DNA of 64,000 nt, from positions 25,839-89,838 of the forward strand of contig NZ_JAAZWC010000021.1 in NCBI RefSeq assembly GCF_013185195.1. Direction: 5' to 3'. The notes below the pieces were generated by a model. It did no database searches. It was not told where the DNA came from and saw only the letters and a program-made list of their open reading frames with translations. Position 1 is the stretch's first letter, and each line of letters begins with the position of its first letter. This document shows, piece by piece, positions 25,674-35,900 of this stretch. Source of the DNA: Saccharibacillus qingshengii. GTDB taxonomy: Bacteria > Bacillota > Bacilli > Paenibacillales > Paenibacillaceae. The translations under genes were made by a program, and so were the position numbers.

Positions 25674-26684
25674 ATGAACATCAAGGACATTGCGAAAATT
25701 TCCGGCGTGGGCATATCTACGGTATCGAGAGTGCTCAACAACAGCGGTGTAGTCAGCGATACGACTCGTGCCAGGGTGCTGTCTGTGGTCAAGAAGTACA
25801 ATTATGTGCCCAACAGCAACGCACGCAACTTGAAGAAGATTCAGTCCAACACGATCGCATTGATGGTGAAAGGCATTTCCAATCCCTTTTTCGCCAACAT
25901 GATCAAGGAAGTCGAACGTCAGGTGCATCTCCGGGGCTGCCCGCTGATGATTCAGCAGGTTGAAGACGGAGTCGACGAAGTCGGTGCGGCCATGCAGCTG
26001 ATCAAGGAAAAGAATCTGTACGGCGTCATTTTTATGGGCGGGACGTACGACCATTCCGAAGAAGAGTTCCGGCAGCTCGGCGTACCTTTTGTCCTGACCA
26101 CGATCACCACTTTGAAGGACGTTGATCCGTCCGCTTTTTCCAGCGTATCGATCGACGATGTGCAGAGCGCCTACAAAGCGACAAGCTATCTGATTTCGCT
26201 GGGACATCGCCACATCTGTTTTCTGGCCCGTTTTCCTTTCCGGGAGAACACGATCGGCAGCCGACGGCTGCTGGGTTACAAGAAAGCGCTTGAAGAGCAC
26301 GGAATCGAATACGATCCGGCGCTCGTTGAAGATTGCGAGTACGCGCCAAGCTTCGGCTTCGCGGCCGCCAAACGCCTGCTGAACAAAAACCTGGGCGTTA
26401 CGGCCATGTTTGCCGCCTCGGACGCGATTGCGATTGGCGCCGCGAAAGCGGTTCTCTCCTCCGGTTTATCGATTCCGGGCGACGTTTCGATCGTCGGATT
26501 CGACGGCATCGAAATGGCGGAATATTATCATCCGTCGCTCGATACCGTCAGTCAGCCCGGAGTCGAGATGGCCCATGTCAGTGTCGAGATTCTGTTCGAT
26601 CTGATTGGAGGAGAGACGGCGAACCGACATGTGGTATTCGAATCCATGCTCGTCAAGCGCGGCTCCAGCCGGAAGATCAACTGA
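25674..26684 (+). CDS. LacI family regulator of the beta-1,2-glucan locus
   Basis: The 336-residue repressor begins with a LacI helix-turn-helix (NIKDIAKISGVGISTVSRVL) and hinge helix (YVPNSNARNLKK). A periplasmic-binding-protein-like ligand domain follows (NPFFANMIKEVE, ISLGHRHICFLARF, FAASDAIAIGAAK, VSIVGFDGIEMAEYYHPSL). It stands directly before the transporter genes. The identical operators before its own gene and before the ABC operon make it the likely substrate-specific repressor. The ligand is inferred to be sophorose or a sophorooligosaccharide. Confidence 0.9.
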   Translation: MNIKDIAKISGVGISTVSRVLNNSGVVSDTTRARVLSVVKKYNYVPNSNARNLKKIQSNTIALMVKGISNPFFANMIKEVERQVHLRGCPLMIQQVEDGVDEVGAAMQLIKEKNLYGVIFMGGTYDHSEEEFRQLGVPFVLTTITTLKDVDPSAFSSVSIDDVQSAYKATSYLISLGHRHICFLARFPFRENTIGSRRLLGYKKALEEHGIEYDPALVEDCEYAPSFGFAAAKRLLNKNLGVTAMFAASDAIAIGAAKAVLSSGLSIPGDVSIVGFDGIEMAEYYHPSLDTVSQPGVEMAHVSVEILFDLIGGETANRHVVFESMLVKRGSSRKIN

Positions 26685-26813
26685 AGGAGCCCGGGAAGCG
26701 AATCTTCCCGGCGCCTCTTCCGCTATGAAGCGGCCGCCGAAATCTTTGATTTGGCGCCGCAAGCAAACGCTTACTGAAACCGCTCACGCGGAATCGGCCG
26801 TTCTTTTACGCCG

Positions 26814-26827
26814 ATCGAAACGATTCG
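26814..26827. promoter_or_regulatory. LacI-type operator O2 before the ABC transporter operon
   Basis: ATCGAAACGATTCG is identical to 14 nt of O1. A second site-like palindrome, AAGCAAACGCTT (26761-26772), lies 40 nt upstream. A possible -10 TATTAT occurs near 26867, but no clear -35 was found. Confidence 0.7.
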
Positions 26828-26901
26828 TCTGAATCCGGCAGCGGCTCGGCCGTTTCTTTTTCAACGTATTATCAGACCCAAGTAGAGTGAGGAGATGTCG
26901 T

Positions 26902-27861
26902 GTGAAACCCGCAGCTATATCCCCGGGCTCGTCCAAAGGGGAACAATCGAAGTTCAAGAGATTATTCGTAGAGATCTGGAAGTACCGAATGACGTACACG
27001 CTGCTCATTCCCGGTTTGATCTGGCTGATCCTGTTCTCGTATCTGCCAATGGGCGGATTGTCGCTGGCTTTCAAGCATTACCGCGCAAGCGACGGAATCT
27101 GGGGCAGCGAGTGGACAGGTTTGGAAAACTTCATGTACGTGTTCCGCGATCCCGCATTTATCGATGCCGTATGGCGGACCCTGTACGTCAACATCATCAA
27201 ACTGTTCATTACCTTCCCGTTCCCGATTCTGCTCGCCCTGCTGCTGAACGAGCTGCGGATGAGACGGTACAAGAAAGTGCTGCAAACAGCCTTTACGTTC
27301 CCGCACTTCCTGTCGTGGATCATCGTATCGGGGATTATCATCAACGTGCTGGCGTATGACGGCTTCGTCAACAGCCTGCTGGCGCTGCTCGGTCTGCCGA
27401 CGATCAACTTCCTCGGTTCCGAACAGAACTTCTATCCGATGATTATTCTGACCGATATCTGGAAATCGACCGGTTGGGGTGCGATCGTGTTCCTGGCGGC
27501 CATATCCGGTATCGATCAGGAACAGTATGAAGCGGCGCAGATCGACGGTGCGACTCGGATGCAGCAGATGTTCCGGGTTACGCTTCCGAATATCATGCCA
27601 ACAGTCACGATCATGTTCATTCTGTCGGTCGGCGGACTGATGTCTTCCGGTTTCGATCAGATCTTCAACTTGGCGAATGCCGCCACCCAAAATGTATCGC
27701 AGGTGCTCGACGTATATATCTATCGGATTACGTTCCAGTCGTCGACCGACTTCGGTTTTTCGACCGCAGTCAGCTTGTTCCGTTCCCTCGTGAACATGAT
27801 CCTGCTGCTGCTTGCCGACCGGGCGGCCAAATGGATGGGCGGAGACGGCCTGTTCCGATAA
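26902..27861 (+). CDS. sugar ABC transporter permease, LplB type
   Basis: The product has 319 residues. GTG at 26902 is chosen with GAGG about 8 nt upstream; the GTG at 26887 overlaps this site. Six membrane helices are visible (TLLIPGLIWLILFSYLPMGG onward). The ABC permease EAA motif is QYEAAQIDGATRMQQMFRVTLPNIMP near residue 210. This is the CUT1 subclass (LplB/YtcP) that uses a shared multi-sugar ATPase. No ATPase gene lies in the locus, as is usual for MsmK-type sharing. Together with the next two genes it forms the importer for sophorooligosaccharides. Confidence 0.9.
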   Translation: MKPAAISPGSSKGEQSKFKRLFVEIWKYRMTYTLLIPGLIWLILFSYLPMGGLSLAFKHYRASDGIWGSEWTGLENFMYVFRDPAFIDAVWRTLYVNIIKLFITFPFPILLALLLNELRMRRYKKVLQTAFTFPHFLSWIIVSGIIINVLAYDGFVNSLLALLGLPTINFLGSEQNFYPMIILTDIWKSTGWGAIVFLAAISGIDQEQYEAAQIDGATRMQQMFRVTLPNIMPTVTIMFILSVGGLMSSGFDQIFNLANAATQNVSQVLDVYIYRITFQSSTDFGFSTAVSLFRSLVNMILLLLADRAAKWMGGDGLFR

Positions 27862-27879
27862 GAGAGGAGAACGAACTCA

Positions 27880-28788
27880 ATGAGTACTTTGGCGAGAAAA
27901 ACAAAAAAAGCAAAGGTTGGCACAAGCCGAATGGGCCTGATGGATTACATCATTTTCGTAATCCTGACGCTCGGCGCCCTGTCCATCCTGGTTCCGTTCT
28001 GGAACGTCATCATGATTTCGTTCGCGACGCAAAAAGAATACGCCGCGAATCCGCTGCTGATGTGGCCGAAAGATCCGACACTCGCTTCCTACAAAGCGCT
28101 GTTCGCGGACGGAAGTATCGGAACCGGCTACTGGAATACGCTTAAACTGATGGCCGCCGGCCTGCCGCTCAGTTTGTTCCTGACGGTCAGTATGGCCTAC
28201 GGCCTCAGCCGCCCGAAATTCCCGGGCAAAAAGCCGATTTTCTTCCTTATTCTGTTCACCATGATCTTCAACGGCGGCATCGTGCCTCTGTACCTGGTCA
28301 TGAGAGACCTGCATCTGACCGGTTCGCTCTGGGCCGTCATTCTGACAGGAAGCTTCAGCGTCTTCAACATGATTCTGATGATGAACTACTTCCAGGGCCT
28401 GCCGGAGTCGCTGATGGAGTCCGCGAGACTCGACGGCGCCGGCGAATGGAGAATCCTGGCTTCTATCGTTCTCCCGCTGGCTGCTCCGATCATGGCGACC
28501 ATCGCCCTGTTCTACGGAGTCGCTTTCTGGAACAGCTGGTACGACGCCATGATCTTCCTGCGCAAAGCCGATCAGCTTCCGCTGCAGAACGTGCTGCGGG
28601 CGATCATCGTCGAATCGCAAACCAACGCCTCCAACGCGACAAGCGTCGGTCAGGGCGTGGCGCAATCTTTCTCGACGGGTATGAAAATGGCGGCGGTGTT
28701 CGTGACCATGGTTCCGATCATGGCGTTCTTCCCGCTGCTGCAGAAGCACTTCGCCAAAGGGGTATTGACAGGGGCTATCAAGACCTGA
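27880..28788 (+). CDS. sugar ABC transporter permease, YtcP/LplC type
   Basis: The 302-residue second membrane subunit has six predicted helices. The EAA loop is LMESARLDGAGEWRILASIVLPLAAP (near residue 175). The start follows AGAGAGGAGAACGAACTCA, 18 nt after the first permease gene. It pairs with the preceding permease in the import complex. Confidence 0.91.
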   Translation: MSTLARKTKKAKVGTSRMGLMDYIIFVILTLGALSILVPFWNVIMISFATQKEYAANPLLMWPKDPTLASYKALFADGSIGTGYWNTLKLMAAGLPLSLFLTVSMAYGLSRPKFPGKKPIFFLILFTMIFNGGIVPLYLVMRDLHLTGSLWAVILTGSFSVFNMILMMNYFQGLPESLMESARLDGAGEWRILASIVLPLAAPIMATIALFYGVAFWNSWYDAMIFLRKADQLPLQNVLRAIIVESQTNASNATSVGQGVAQSFSTGMKMAAVFVTMVPIMAFFPLLQKHFAKGVLTGAIKT

Positions 28789-28857
28789 GGATACGATAAA
28801 AGATTTGCAAGGGTACCAAAAGGCTTTTCAAATCTTATTGAACAATGGGGGTAAAAC

Positions 28858-30471
28858 ATGAAAGCGAACAAAATGTTTTCGGTCAAAGCGCTGTTTCTGC
28901 TTGCACTGTCGGTCATGATGGTGCTTGTAACGGCCTGCGGCAACGGCGGTTCCGGCGATTCCAAGACGGGAACCGCGGATGTCAAGAATGAGGATGGAAC
29001 GTACAAAGACAATCTGACCATCTCTTATGCCAGCGTAACGGACGTATCGAAAGCCAAAATGGACGACAAGTTCCACAAATTCTTCACCGACAAGTTCAAT
29101 ATCAAATGGGATTACAACTATATCGACTGGGATTCCTGGCCGGAAAAAATGCGCCTGTGGATCAACTCCGGCGACCTGCCGGACTTCGCAAGCTGGAACT
29201 ACGTAAACGGGGACGCAATGAACTATATCGACCAGGGCCTGTTCTACAAGTTCCCGGACGATTGGAAAGAGCGTTGGCCGGAAACCGCCAAAGCTTACGC
29301 TTCGACAGGTCTCGGCGACCGTCTCGAAGAAAAAGTCGGCGGCACTTACGTTCTGCCTAAACCGGTCTACTTCAAAAACCAGCCGGCCGATCCGCTGCTG
29401 AACCAAATCGGCGTTATCGCGATCCGCAAAGACTGGGCCAAAGAAGTCGGCTTTGAACTGAAAGACGCGTACACGGTCAGCGAACTCATGGAATACGCCA
29501 AACTGGTCAAAGAAAAAGATCCGGGCAAAGTCGGTTCCAAGCTGATCCCGATGTCGTTCAATGCAGGCGACCTTCTGACGGGCTTCATGATGGCCAACAA
29601 CGAGCACTCCCGCGTCGAATCCGCCTTCTACAAAGGCGAAGACGGCCAATACAAATGGGGTCCTGCCGACGAATCCACATTGACAGGTCTCAAATTGATG
29701 CAGCAGGCCTACAAAGACGGTCTGCTTGATCCGGAATTCTACACTTGGAAAAACAGCGAAGGCGGCGACGCGTTCCGCGTAACGGGCAACTCCGCTATCG
29801 CAGGTCTGGGCGGTCTGGCTTCTTACAGACAGGACATGGACAAAGCGATGAAAAAGAACCTGAACCTGGACAGCTCCGAAGTGGTGCACGAAGCGCTGAT
29901 CGTCGGCGAAGACGGCAAATACCGCAACCTGGAGCAGGTCAACTTCTGGTCCGCTCTGATCTTCTCGCCGGATATCAAGCAGGAGAAATTCGAGCGCATC
30001 ATGGACATGATCGAATATTCGGTAACGGATGACGCTCAGCGCATTCTGAACCTGGGCTTTGAAGGAGAAGACTGGAAAGAAGAGAACGGCGAGATCGTAA
30101 GCACGATTCCGGAAGGCGAATCGCTGGAAGACAAATATCCGGGCCGCTTCGAAGGTCTGTATGTATTGGGCGATGACTTCAGCGTCATCAACCCTGCGAT
30201 CAAAAAAGAATTCCGCGACCGTTCGGTCGAACTGTACAAAGAAAAAGCGGCCCTGAGCACCGAAGGCGGCGCTATGGCAGCCTACGATTGGGACTTCCAA
30301 CTGTACAGCTCCAAATCGAAAGACCAAGCCGGATTCGATTACGCAACTGAATATGCCAACCTGATTCTGCAGCCTGGCGATCTTGAAGCCAACTGGAAAA
30401 AATGGGTAGACGGCAAGCAGTCGCTCGTAAAACCGGTTCTTGACGAACTGAACAAAGAATTCGCGAAATAA
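28858..30471 (+). CDS. extracellular sugar-binding lipoprotein (sophorooligosaccharide-binding type)
   Basis: The 537-residue lipoprotein has a lipobox VTAC and lipid-bearing Cys27. It belongs to the long solute-binding proteins of the LplA group. Aromatic residues are frequent (YNYIDWDSWPEKMRLW, DFASWNYVNGDAMNY), as expected for sugar stacking. In Listeria innocua the gene in the same position (Lin1841) encodes the characterised sophorooligosaccharide-binding protein. Assignment here rests on the matching gene order and a GH94 neighbour, not on a measured alignment. Confidence 0.85.
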   Translation: MKANKMFSVKALFLLALSVMMVLVTACGNGGSGDSKTGTADVKNEDGTYKDNLTISYASVTDVSKAKMDDKFHKFFTDKFNIKWDYNYIDWDSWPEKMRLWINSGDLPDFASWNYVNGDAMNYIDQGLFYKFPDDWKERWPETAKAYASTGLGDRLEEKVGGTYVLPKPVYFKNQPADPLLNQIGVIAIRKDWAKEVGFELKDAYTVSELMEYAKLVKEKDPGKVGSKLIPMSFNAGDLLTGFMMANNEHSRVESAFYKGEDGQYKWGPADESTLTGLKLMQQAYKDGLLDPEFYTWKNSEGGDAFRVTGNSAIAGLGGLASYRQDMDKAMKKNLNLDSSEVVHEALIVGEDGKYRNLEQVNFWSALIFSPDIKQEKFERIMDMIEYSVTDDAQRILNLGFEGEDWKEENGEIVSTIPEGESLEDKYPGRFEGLYVLGDDFSVINPAIKKEFRDRSVELYKEKAALSTEGGAMAAYDWDFQLYSSKSKDQAGFDYATEYANLILQPGDLEANWKKWVDGKQSLVKPVLDELNKEFAK

Positions 30472-30535
30472 AAAAGGTATAACCAGCAGCACTCCGGCCC
30501 GGGAGGCATCATGCCTGTCGGACCGGCCTTATGAC

Positions 30536-30582
30536 AAACCCGGTGCGCGCGGAGGTTCCGCACGAACCGGGTTTTCTTCTTC
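30536..30582 (+). terminator. terminator or attenuator after the binding protein gene
   Basis: AACCCGGT (30537-30544) pairs with ACCGGGTT (30566-30573), with the inner GCG/CGC also pairing, followed by a T-rich tract. Partial read-through would give the binding protein more mRNA than the downstream enzymes. Confidence 0.75.
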
Positions 30583-30589
30583 TAGGGCA

Positions 30590-30627
30590 TGTACGCAAGC
30601 CCCAGTCAGGCTATCGGTTTGCGTACA
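30590..30627 (+). repeat. 9-bp inverted repeat before the GH3 gene
   Basis: TGTACGCAA (30590-30598) and TTGCGTACA (30619-30627) flank a 20-nt loop. There is no T tract after it, so it may be an operator or an mRNA-stabilising hairpin. Confidence 0.55.
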
Positions 30628-30680
30628 CGCCGTAAATGAAGAAATCAACCATTACATTTAGAAGGCTTGGAGGACTCGGT

Positions 30681-32849
30681 ATGGACAATCAGCAGCTTCT
30701 CGATCTGATCGGTGCGATGACGCTAGAAGAAAAAATCGCGCAATTGGTCCAGCTCGCCGCACCTTTCTATGAAGGGGCTAACGACGGGGGCCAGATTACC
30801 GGACCGATGCAGGCGATGGGAATCACCGATTCCATGGTCGCAAGCAGCGGCTCTATCCTGGGCTACGCGGGCGCGTCCGGCGCAATCGCGGTACAGGAAG
30901 CTTATCTTCGGAACAATCCGCACGGTATTCCTCTGCTGTTCATGGCGGATATCGTGCACGGCTTCAAGACCATTTTCCCTGTTCCGCTGGCTATCGGCTG
31001 TTCCTGGGACACCGAACTGGCCGAGAAAAGCGCGGAGATTGCGGCGCGCGAAGCGGCCGTCTCCGGTATACATGTGACTTTTGCGCCTATGGTCGACCTG
31101 GTACGCGATCCCCGCTGGGGACGCGTTATGGAATCGACCGGCGAAGACCCGTATCTGAACAGCCTGTTTGCGAGGGCATTCGTCCGCGGCCTGCAGGGTG
31201 AAGACCTGAAGAACGAATCCGAGCGCGTTGCCGCATGCGTGAAGCATTTCGCCGCCTACGGCGCTTCGGAAGCCGGCCGCGACTACAATACGGTCGATCT
31301 GTCCGAACGCCAACTGCGCGAATATTATCTGCCGGCTTACAAAGCCGCGCTCGACGAAGGCTGCGAAATGGTCATGACTTCGTTCAATACGATCGAAGGC
31401 ATTCCGGCCAGCGCCAACGAGAAATTGATGCGCAGCCTGCTGCGCGAAGAATGGAAGTTCGACGGCGTACTGATCTCCGACTGGGGCGCCGTGAAGGAAT
31501 TGATCCCGCACGGCGTTGCCGAAGACGAACGCGAGGCGGCTTACCGCGCTATCCGCGCAGGCGTCGATATCGAGATGATGACCGCCTGCTACGTACACGA
31601 GCTGCCGGGCTTGGTACGCAGTGGAAGCGTGGACGAAGCGCTGATCGATGAATCGGTCCTGCGCATTCTTCAGCTCAAGAACAAGCTGGGATTGTTCGAC
31701 AATCCGCATCGGGGCGCAAGTTCCGAGCGCGAAGCGGAAGTGGTCTTCAGCCCCGAACACCGCAAAGCGGCGTACGAACTGGCGACGAAATCCACCGTCC
31801 TGCTCAAGAACGACGGTGTGCTGCCGCTCAAGCCGGAAGCGAAAGTGGCACTGATCGGTCCTTTTGCCCAAAGCGGCGATATTCTGGGGCCTTGGTCTTG
31901 GGAAGGTTCGACGGAAGATGCCGTCAAACTCGGCAGTGCGCTGGCCGAACGCCTGGGCGAAGGGAAACTGATCATTGCCGAAGGCTGCGGCATCGAGACC
32001 GGCACGCCGGAGCAGCTCCGGCTGGCTCTGGAAGCGGCGGCTCAGGCCGATGTGATCGTATTGGCGCTTGGCGAAGCCTCGGAGATGAGCGGCGAAGCCG
32101 GCTGCCGGACCGATATCCGTCTGCCGCAGGCACAGCTTGAACTGGTTGCCCGGATCGCCGAGATCGGCAAGCCTTCCGCGGCCGTCCTGTTCAACGGACG
32201 TCCTCTTGATCTGCACGGCGTATACGACAAGGTCGGCGCCGTCGTCGAAGCCTGGTTCCCGGGGAGCGAAGGCGGAGCGGCGGTCGCGGATATCCTGATC
32301 GGCGCCGTGAATCCGTCGGCCCGTCTGAGCATGTCTTTCCCGCATTCGGTCGGCCAAGTGCCGGTCTATTACAATCACTTCAATACGGGCCGTCCGCTTG
32401 GAGCGGAAGATGCCCAGGTTCGCTACGTGTCGCAGTATCTCGACGCGCCGAACGATCCGCTGCTGCCGTTCGGATTCGGCTTGTCGTATACGACGTTCGA
32501 ATACGGAAGCTTGAAGTTGTCGTCGGAGCAGATGACGAACGATTCCCGACTTACCGTCAGCGTCGACGTCACCAATACCGGCGAGCGCGCCGGTACCGAG
32601 ACCGTGCAGCTGTATATCCGCGATATCTCCGGCGAAGTCGTGCGTCCGGTACGCGAACTGAAAGGCTTCGTCAAGCTGGATCTGGCACCGGGCGAGCGGG
32701 GAACCGCGGTCTTCACCCTCGGCGAAGAGCAGCTTCGCTACCATCATTCGGATCTGAGCTTCCGCAGCGATCCGGGCCGGTTCGACGTCTTCGTCGGCCG
32801 CAGCAGCCTCGATACGCTGCACGGTTCGTTTGTACTGGCAGGCAGCTGA
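30681..32849 (+). CDS. glycoside hydrolase family 3 beta-glucosidase
   Basis: The 722-residue product starts at 30681, behind TTGGAGG; an in-frame ATG at 30636 has no site. It lacks a signal peptide, so it works in the cytosol on imported sugar. The GH3 TIM-barrel motifs are FAPMVDLVRDPRWGRVMEST and the nucleophile in VLISDWGAV (Asp near residue 270). An alpha/beta sandwich follows (LALGEASEMSGEAGCRTD) and then a fibronectin-III-like C-terminus (VTNTGERAGTETVQLYI). The Listeria homologue in the same gene position (Lin1840) prefers sophorose; the same role is inferred here. Confidence 0.92.
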   Translation: MDNQQLLDLIGAMTLEEKIAQLVQLAAPFYEGANDGGQITGPMQAMGITDSMVASSGSILGYAGASGAIAVQEAYLRNNPHGIPLLFMADIVHGFKTIFPVPLAIGCSWDTELAEKSAEIAAREAAVSGIHVTFAPMVDLVRDPRWGRVMESTGEDPYLNSLFARAFVRGLQGEDLKNESERVAACVKHFAAYGASEAGRDYNTVDLSERQLREYYLPAYKAALDEGCEMVMTSFNTIEGIPASANEKLMRSLLREEWKFDGVLISDWGAVKELIPHGVAEDEREAAYRAIRAGVDIEMMTACYVHELPGLVRSGSVDEALIDESVLRILQLKNKLGLFDNPHRGASSEREAEVVFSPEHRKAAYELATKSTVLLKNDGVLPLKPEAKVALIGPFAQSGDILGPWSWEGSTEDAVKLGSALAERLGEGKLIIAEGCGIETGTPEQLRLALEAAAQADVIVLALGEASEMSGEAGCRTDIRLPQAQLELVARIAEIGKPSAAVLFNGRPLDLHGVYDKVGAVVEAWFPGSEGGAAVADILIGAVNPSARLSMSFPHSVGQVPVYYNHFNTGRPLGAEDAQVRYVSQYLDAPNDPLLPFGFGLSYTTFEYGSLKLSSEQMTNDSRLTVSVDVTNTGERAGTETVQLYIRDISGEVVRPVRELKGFVKLDLAPGERGTAVFTLGEEQLRYHHSDLSFRSDPGRFDVFVGRSSLDTLHGSFVLAGS

Positions 32850-32913
32850 CTTTCGAACGACACAATTATCCGCACAAGATTGAAAAACGATAGATATAGG
32901 AGTGAATTTATTC

Positions 32914-35900
32914 ATGACGACGATCGCAAACCCCAATTCGAAATTCAGCGTTCAGGCAGGAAGCCTGAACTTCACTTTCTGGCCGAGCGGCGACCTGTAC
33001 CAGGCGCTCGGCGGTCGTACGATGCTCAATCAGCTGCTGTCGAGCCCACTCGACGGATCGCTCACCAATCTGTACCTGCGTTTTCACCGGGAATCCGGCA
33101 TTTCTTTCTACCCGCTGCTCGGGATCCGTTCGGCGAGCAAAGTCAGCCGCGGAGACCGCAGAATCGTCTGGGAAGGACGCGCCGAGGATGTCGACTACAC
33201 CGTTACGTTTGCCGTGACGGATCGTGATGTCTGGTTCTGGGATGTAAAAGTCTCCGGCGACGGCGTCAATATCGATCTTGTCTACGGCCAGGATGTCGGC
33301 AACGCCGATCCGGGCGCGGTGCGCAGCAACGAAGCGTATCTGTCGCAGTACATCGACCACACGGTGTTCGAAGACGAGAGCAGAGGGTATGTCGTCTGCT
33401 CCCGCCAGAACCAGCCGCAGAGCGGAGCTTTCCCGTACATGCAGCAGGGCTCGCTCACCCGCGCGGCCGGTTACTCGACCGACGGTTTCCAATTCTTCGG
33501 CAAATCGTACAAAGAGACGAACGTGCCGGAATCGCTGGTCCGCGGCCAATTGGCAAACGAAGTGTACCAGTACGAATTCGCTTATACGGCTCTGCAGTCG
33601 GAACTTGTGGCGTTGAGCGGCGAAGCGCGCTTCGTCTTCTACGGTCTGCACCGTGCCGACCATCCGTCCGCGATCTCCGGGCTCGAATTCGCGGGCGACG
33701 TGCAGTCGGCCTGGGAATCCTACGAAGCGGAACCGTCCGGCGAGCTGGAATCGCTCCCGCCCGTATCGATCAAACCGTCGATCGGCGAACCGCTGCAGAC
33801 GCTTGATCTGACGGAAGACGAAGTGGCGGGCCTGTTCCCGAACCGCTACCAGGAAGAACGCGAGAACGGCAAACTGCTGGCTTTCTTCACGGATACGTAC
33901 GAGCATGTGGTTTTAAAAGAAAAAGAACGCCTCGTCGAGCGGCCGCACGGCCATATCCTGATGAGCGGCGGAAACGTGGAATTCGGCGTGCCGGTACTCG
34001 CAAGTACATCCTACATGTACGGCGTGTTCAACTCGCAGGTCGTTCTGGGCAACACCAACTTCAACAAAATGATGAGCAATATGCGCAATGCGCTCAACGT
34101 GCCGAAAACGGCCGGGCAGCGGATCTATATCGAGCTTGAAGAACAGTACCGTCTGCTGACGATGCCGTCGCTGTTCGAGATCGGATTCAACTACGTCCGC
34201 TGGACGTACAAGACGGAAGTCGACACGATCATCGTAACGGCCTTCACGACCGTGGACAGCCCGGAAGTGCGCCTGAGCGTAAGCTCGCAGAGCGGCAGAG
34301 CGTACCGCTACCTGGTGACGACGCAGATCACGATGAACGTGAACGAATACGAATTCCCGCTGCATATGACGGAACAGGGCGGCGTACTGACCTTTACCGC
34401 CGACTCGGCTTCGCTCAGCGCAGGCTCTTACCCGGAACTCGCTTTCCGGATGAAAGTGGACGGCGCTTCGAGCACAGTGGGCGACGAGACCGTACTTGCC
34501 GAAGGGATCGAGCCGGGCGACGCTTCGCTTGTGACGCTTGCGATCGAACCGAGTGCGAACTGGACGCTTACGCTTCAGGGACTGCTGGACGGCGCGGAGA
34601 TTCCTTTTGCCGAACGTTCGCTGGACGAAGAAATCGTCAACTACCGCGCGTTCTACACAGACGTCATGAATGGATTCAATCTGTCCAAAGACGGCAGCAG
34701 CACCCACGAAGATCTGTTCAAAGTGAACGCGCTGGCCTGGTGGTACACGCATAACATGCTCGTCCACTATTCGTCCCCGCATGGCCTGGAGCAGTACGGC
34801 GGAGCGGCATGGGGAACGCGCGACGTCTGCCAGGGACCGGTGGAATACTTCATGGCGACGCAGAAATACGGACAGGTCAAAGATATTCTAAAGACCGTCT
34901 ATTCGCACCAGTACGAAGACGACGGCGCATGGCCGCAGTGGTTCATGTTCGACAAATATTTCGCGATCCAGCAGGAAGAAAGCCACGGCGACATCATCGT
35001 CTGGCCGCTGAAAGTATTGGGCGATTATCTCAAAACGACGCGGGACTTCGGTATTTTGTCGGAAAAAGTACCGTATACCGTCAAGCACGAATTCGGCTTC
35101 ACCGAAGACGAGCATACGATTCTGGACCATGCCAAAAAGGAAATCGCCTATATCAAAAACAATTTCCTGCATGATACGTTCCTGTCTTCGTACGGGGACG
35201 GCGACTGGGACGATACGCTCCAGCCGGCGAATGCCCAGCTCAAGCAGTATATGGTGAGCAGCTGGACCGTTGCGCTGACGTATCAAACGGTTAATGTGCT
35301 GTCCTCCGCGCTGCAGGATGCCGATGCGGCCTTCGCGCAGGAATTGGCCGAGATGGCCGAAGGAATCCGCGCCGACTTCGGACGTTACATGCTGAACACG
35401 GACGTGATTCCGGGCTTCGTGTACATGGAAGAAGCGGACAAGCCGAAGCCGATGCTGCATCCAAGCGATACGGAGACGGGCATTTCCTACCGCCTGCTGC
35501 CGATGACGCGCAGCATGATCGGAGAACTTCTCACGCCGGAGCAGGCGAAATCGCATTACGAACTGATCAAGCGCGAGTTCTACTGCCCGGACGGAGTGCG
35601 TCTGATGAACCGTCCAGCTCAATACGCGGGCGGCGTCAGCACCCACTTCAAACGCGCCGAGCAGGCCTCGAACTTCGGCCGCGAGATCGGGCTGCAGTAC
35701 GTGCACGCCCATATCCGCTATGTTGAAGCGATGGCGAAACTGGGACTTGCCGACGAAACCTGGAACGGCCTGGCGATCATCAATCCGGTCGGCATCCAAG
35801 ACGTCGTACCGAACGCGGAGCTGCGTCAGAGCAACTCGTACTTCAGCAGTTCGGACGGCAAGTTCAACGACCGTTATGAAGCGCAGGAGCGGTTCGGCGA

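Noticed and set aside
26691..26711. CCGGGAAG/CTTCCCGG hairpin after the first LacI gene as a terminator
   Set aside because: No T run follows, so termination is not supported; the ABC operon could partly be transcribed through it.
28828..30492. 554-codon open frame antisense to the sugar-binding lipoprotein
   Set aside because: The plus strand has a lipobox protein with a ribosome site; the reverse frame is Phe/Val/Arg-rich and has no recognisable domain.
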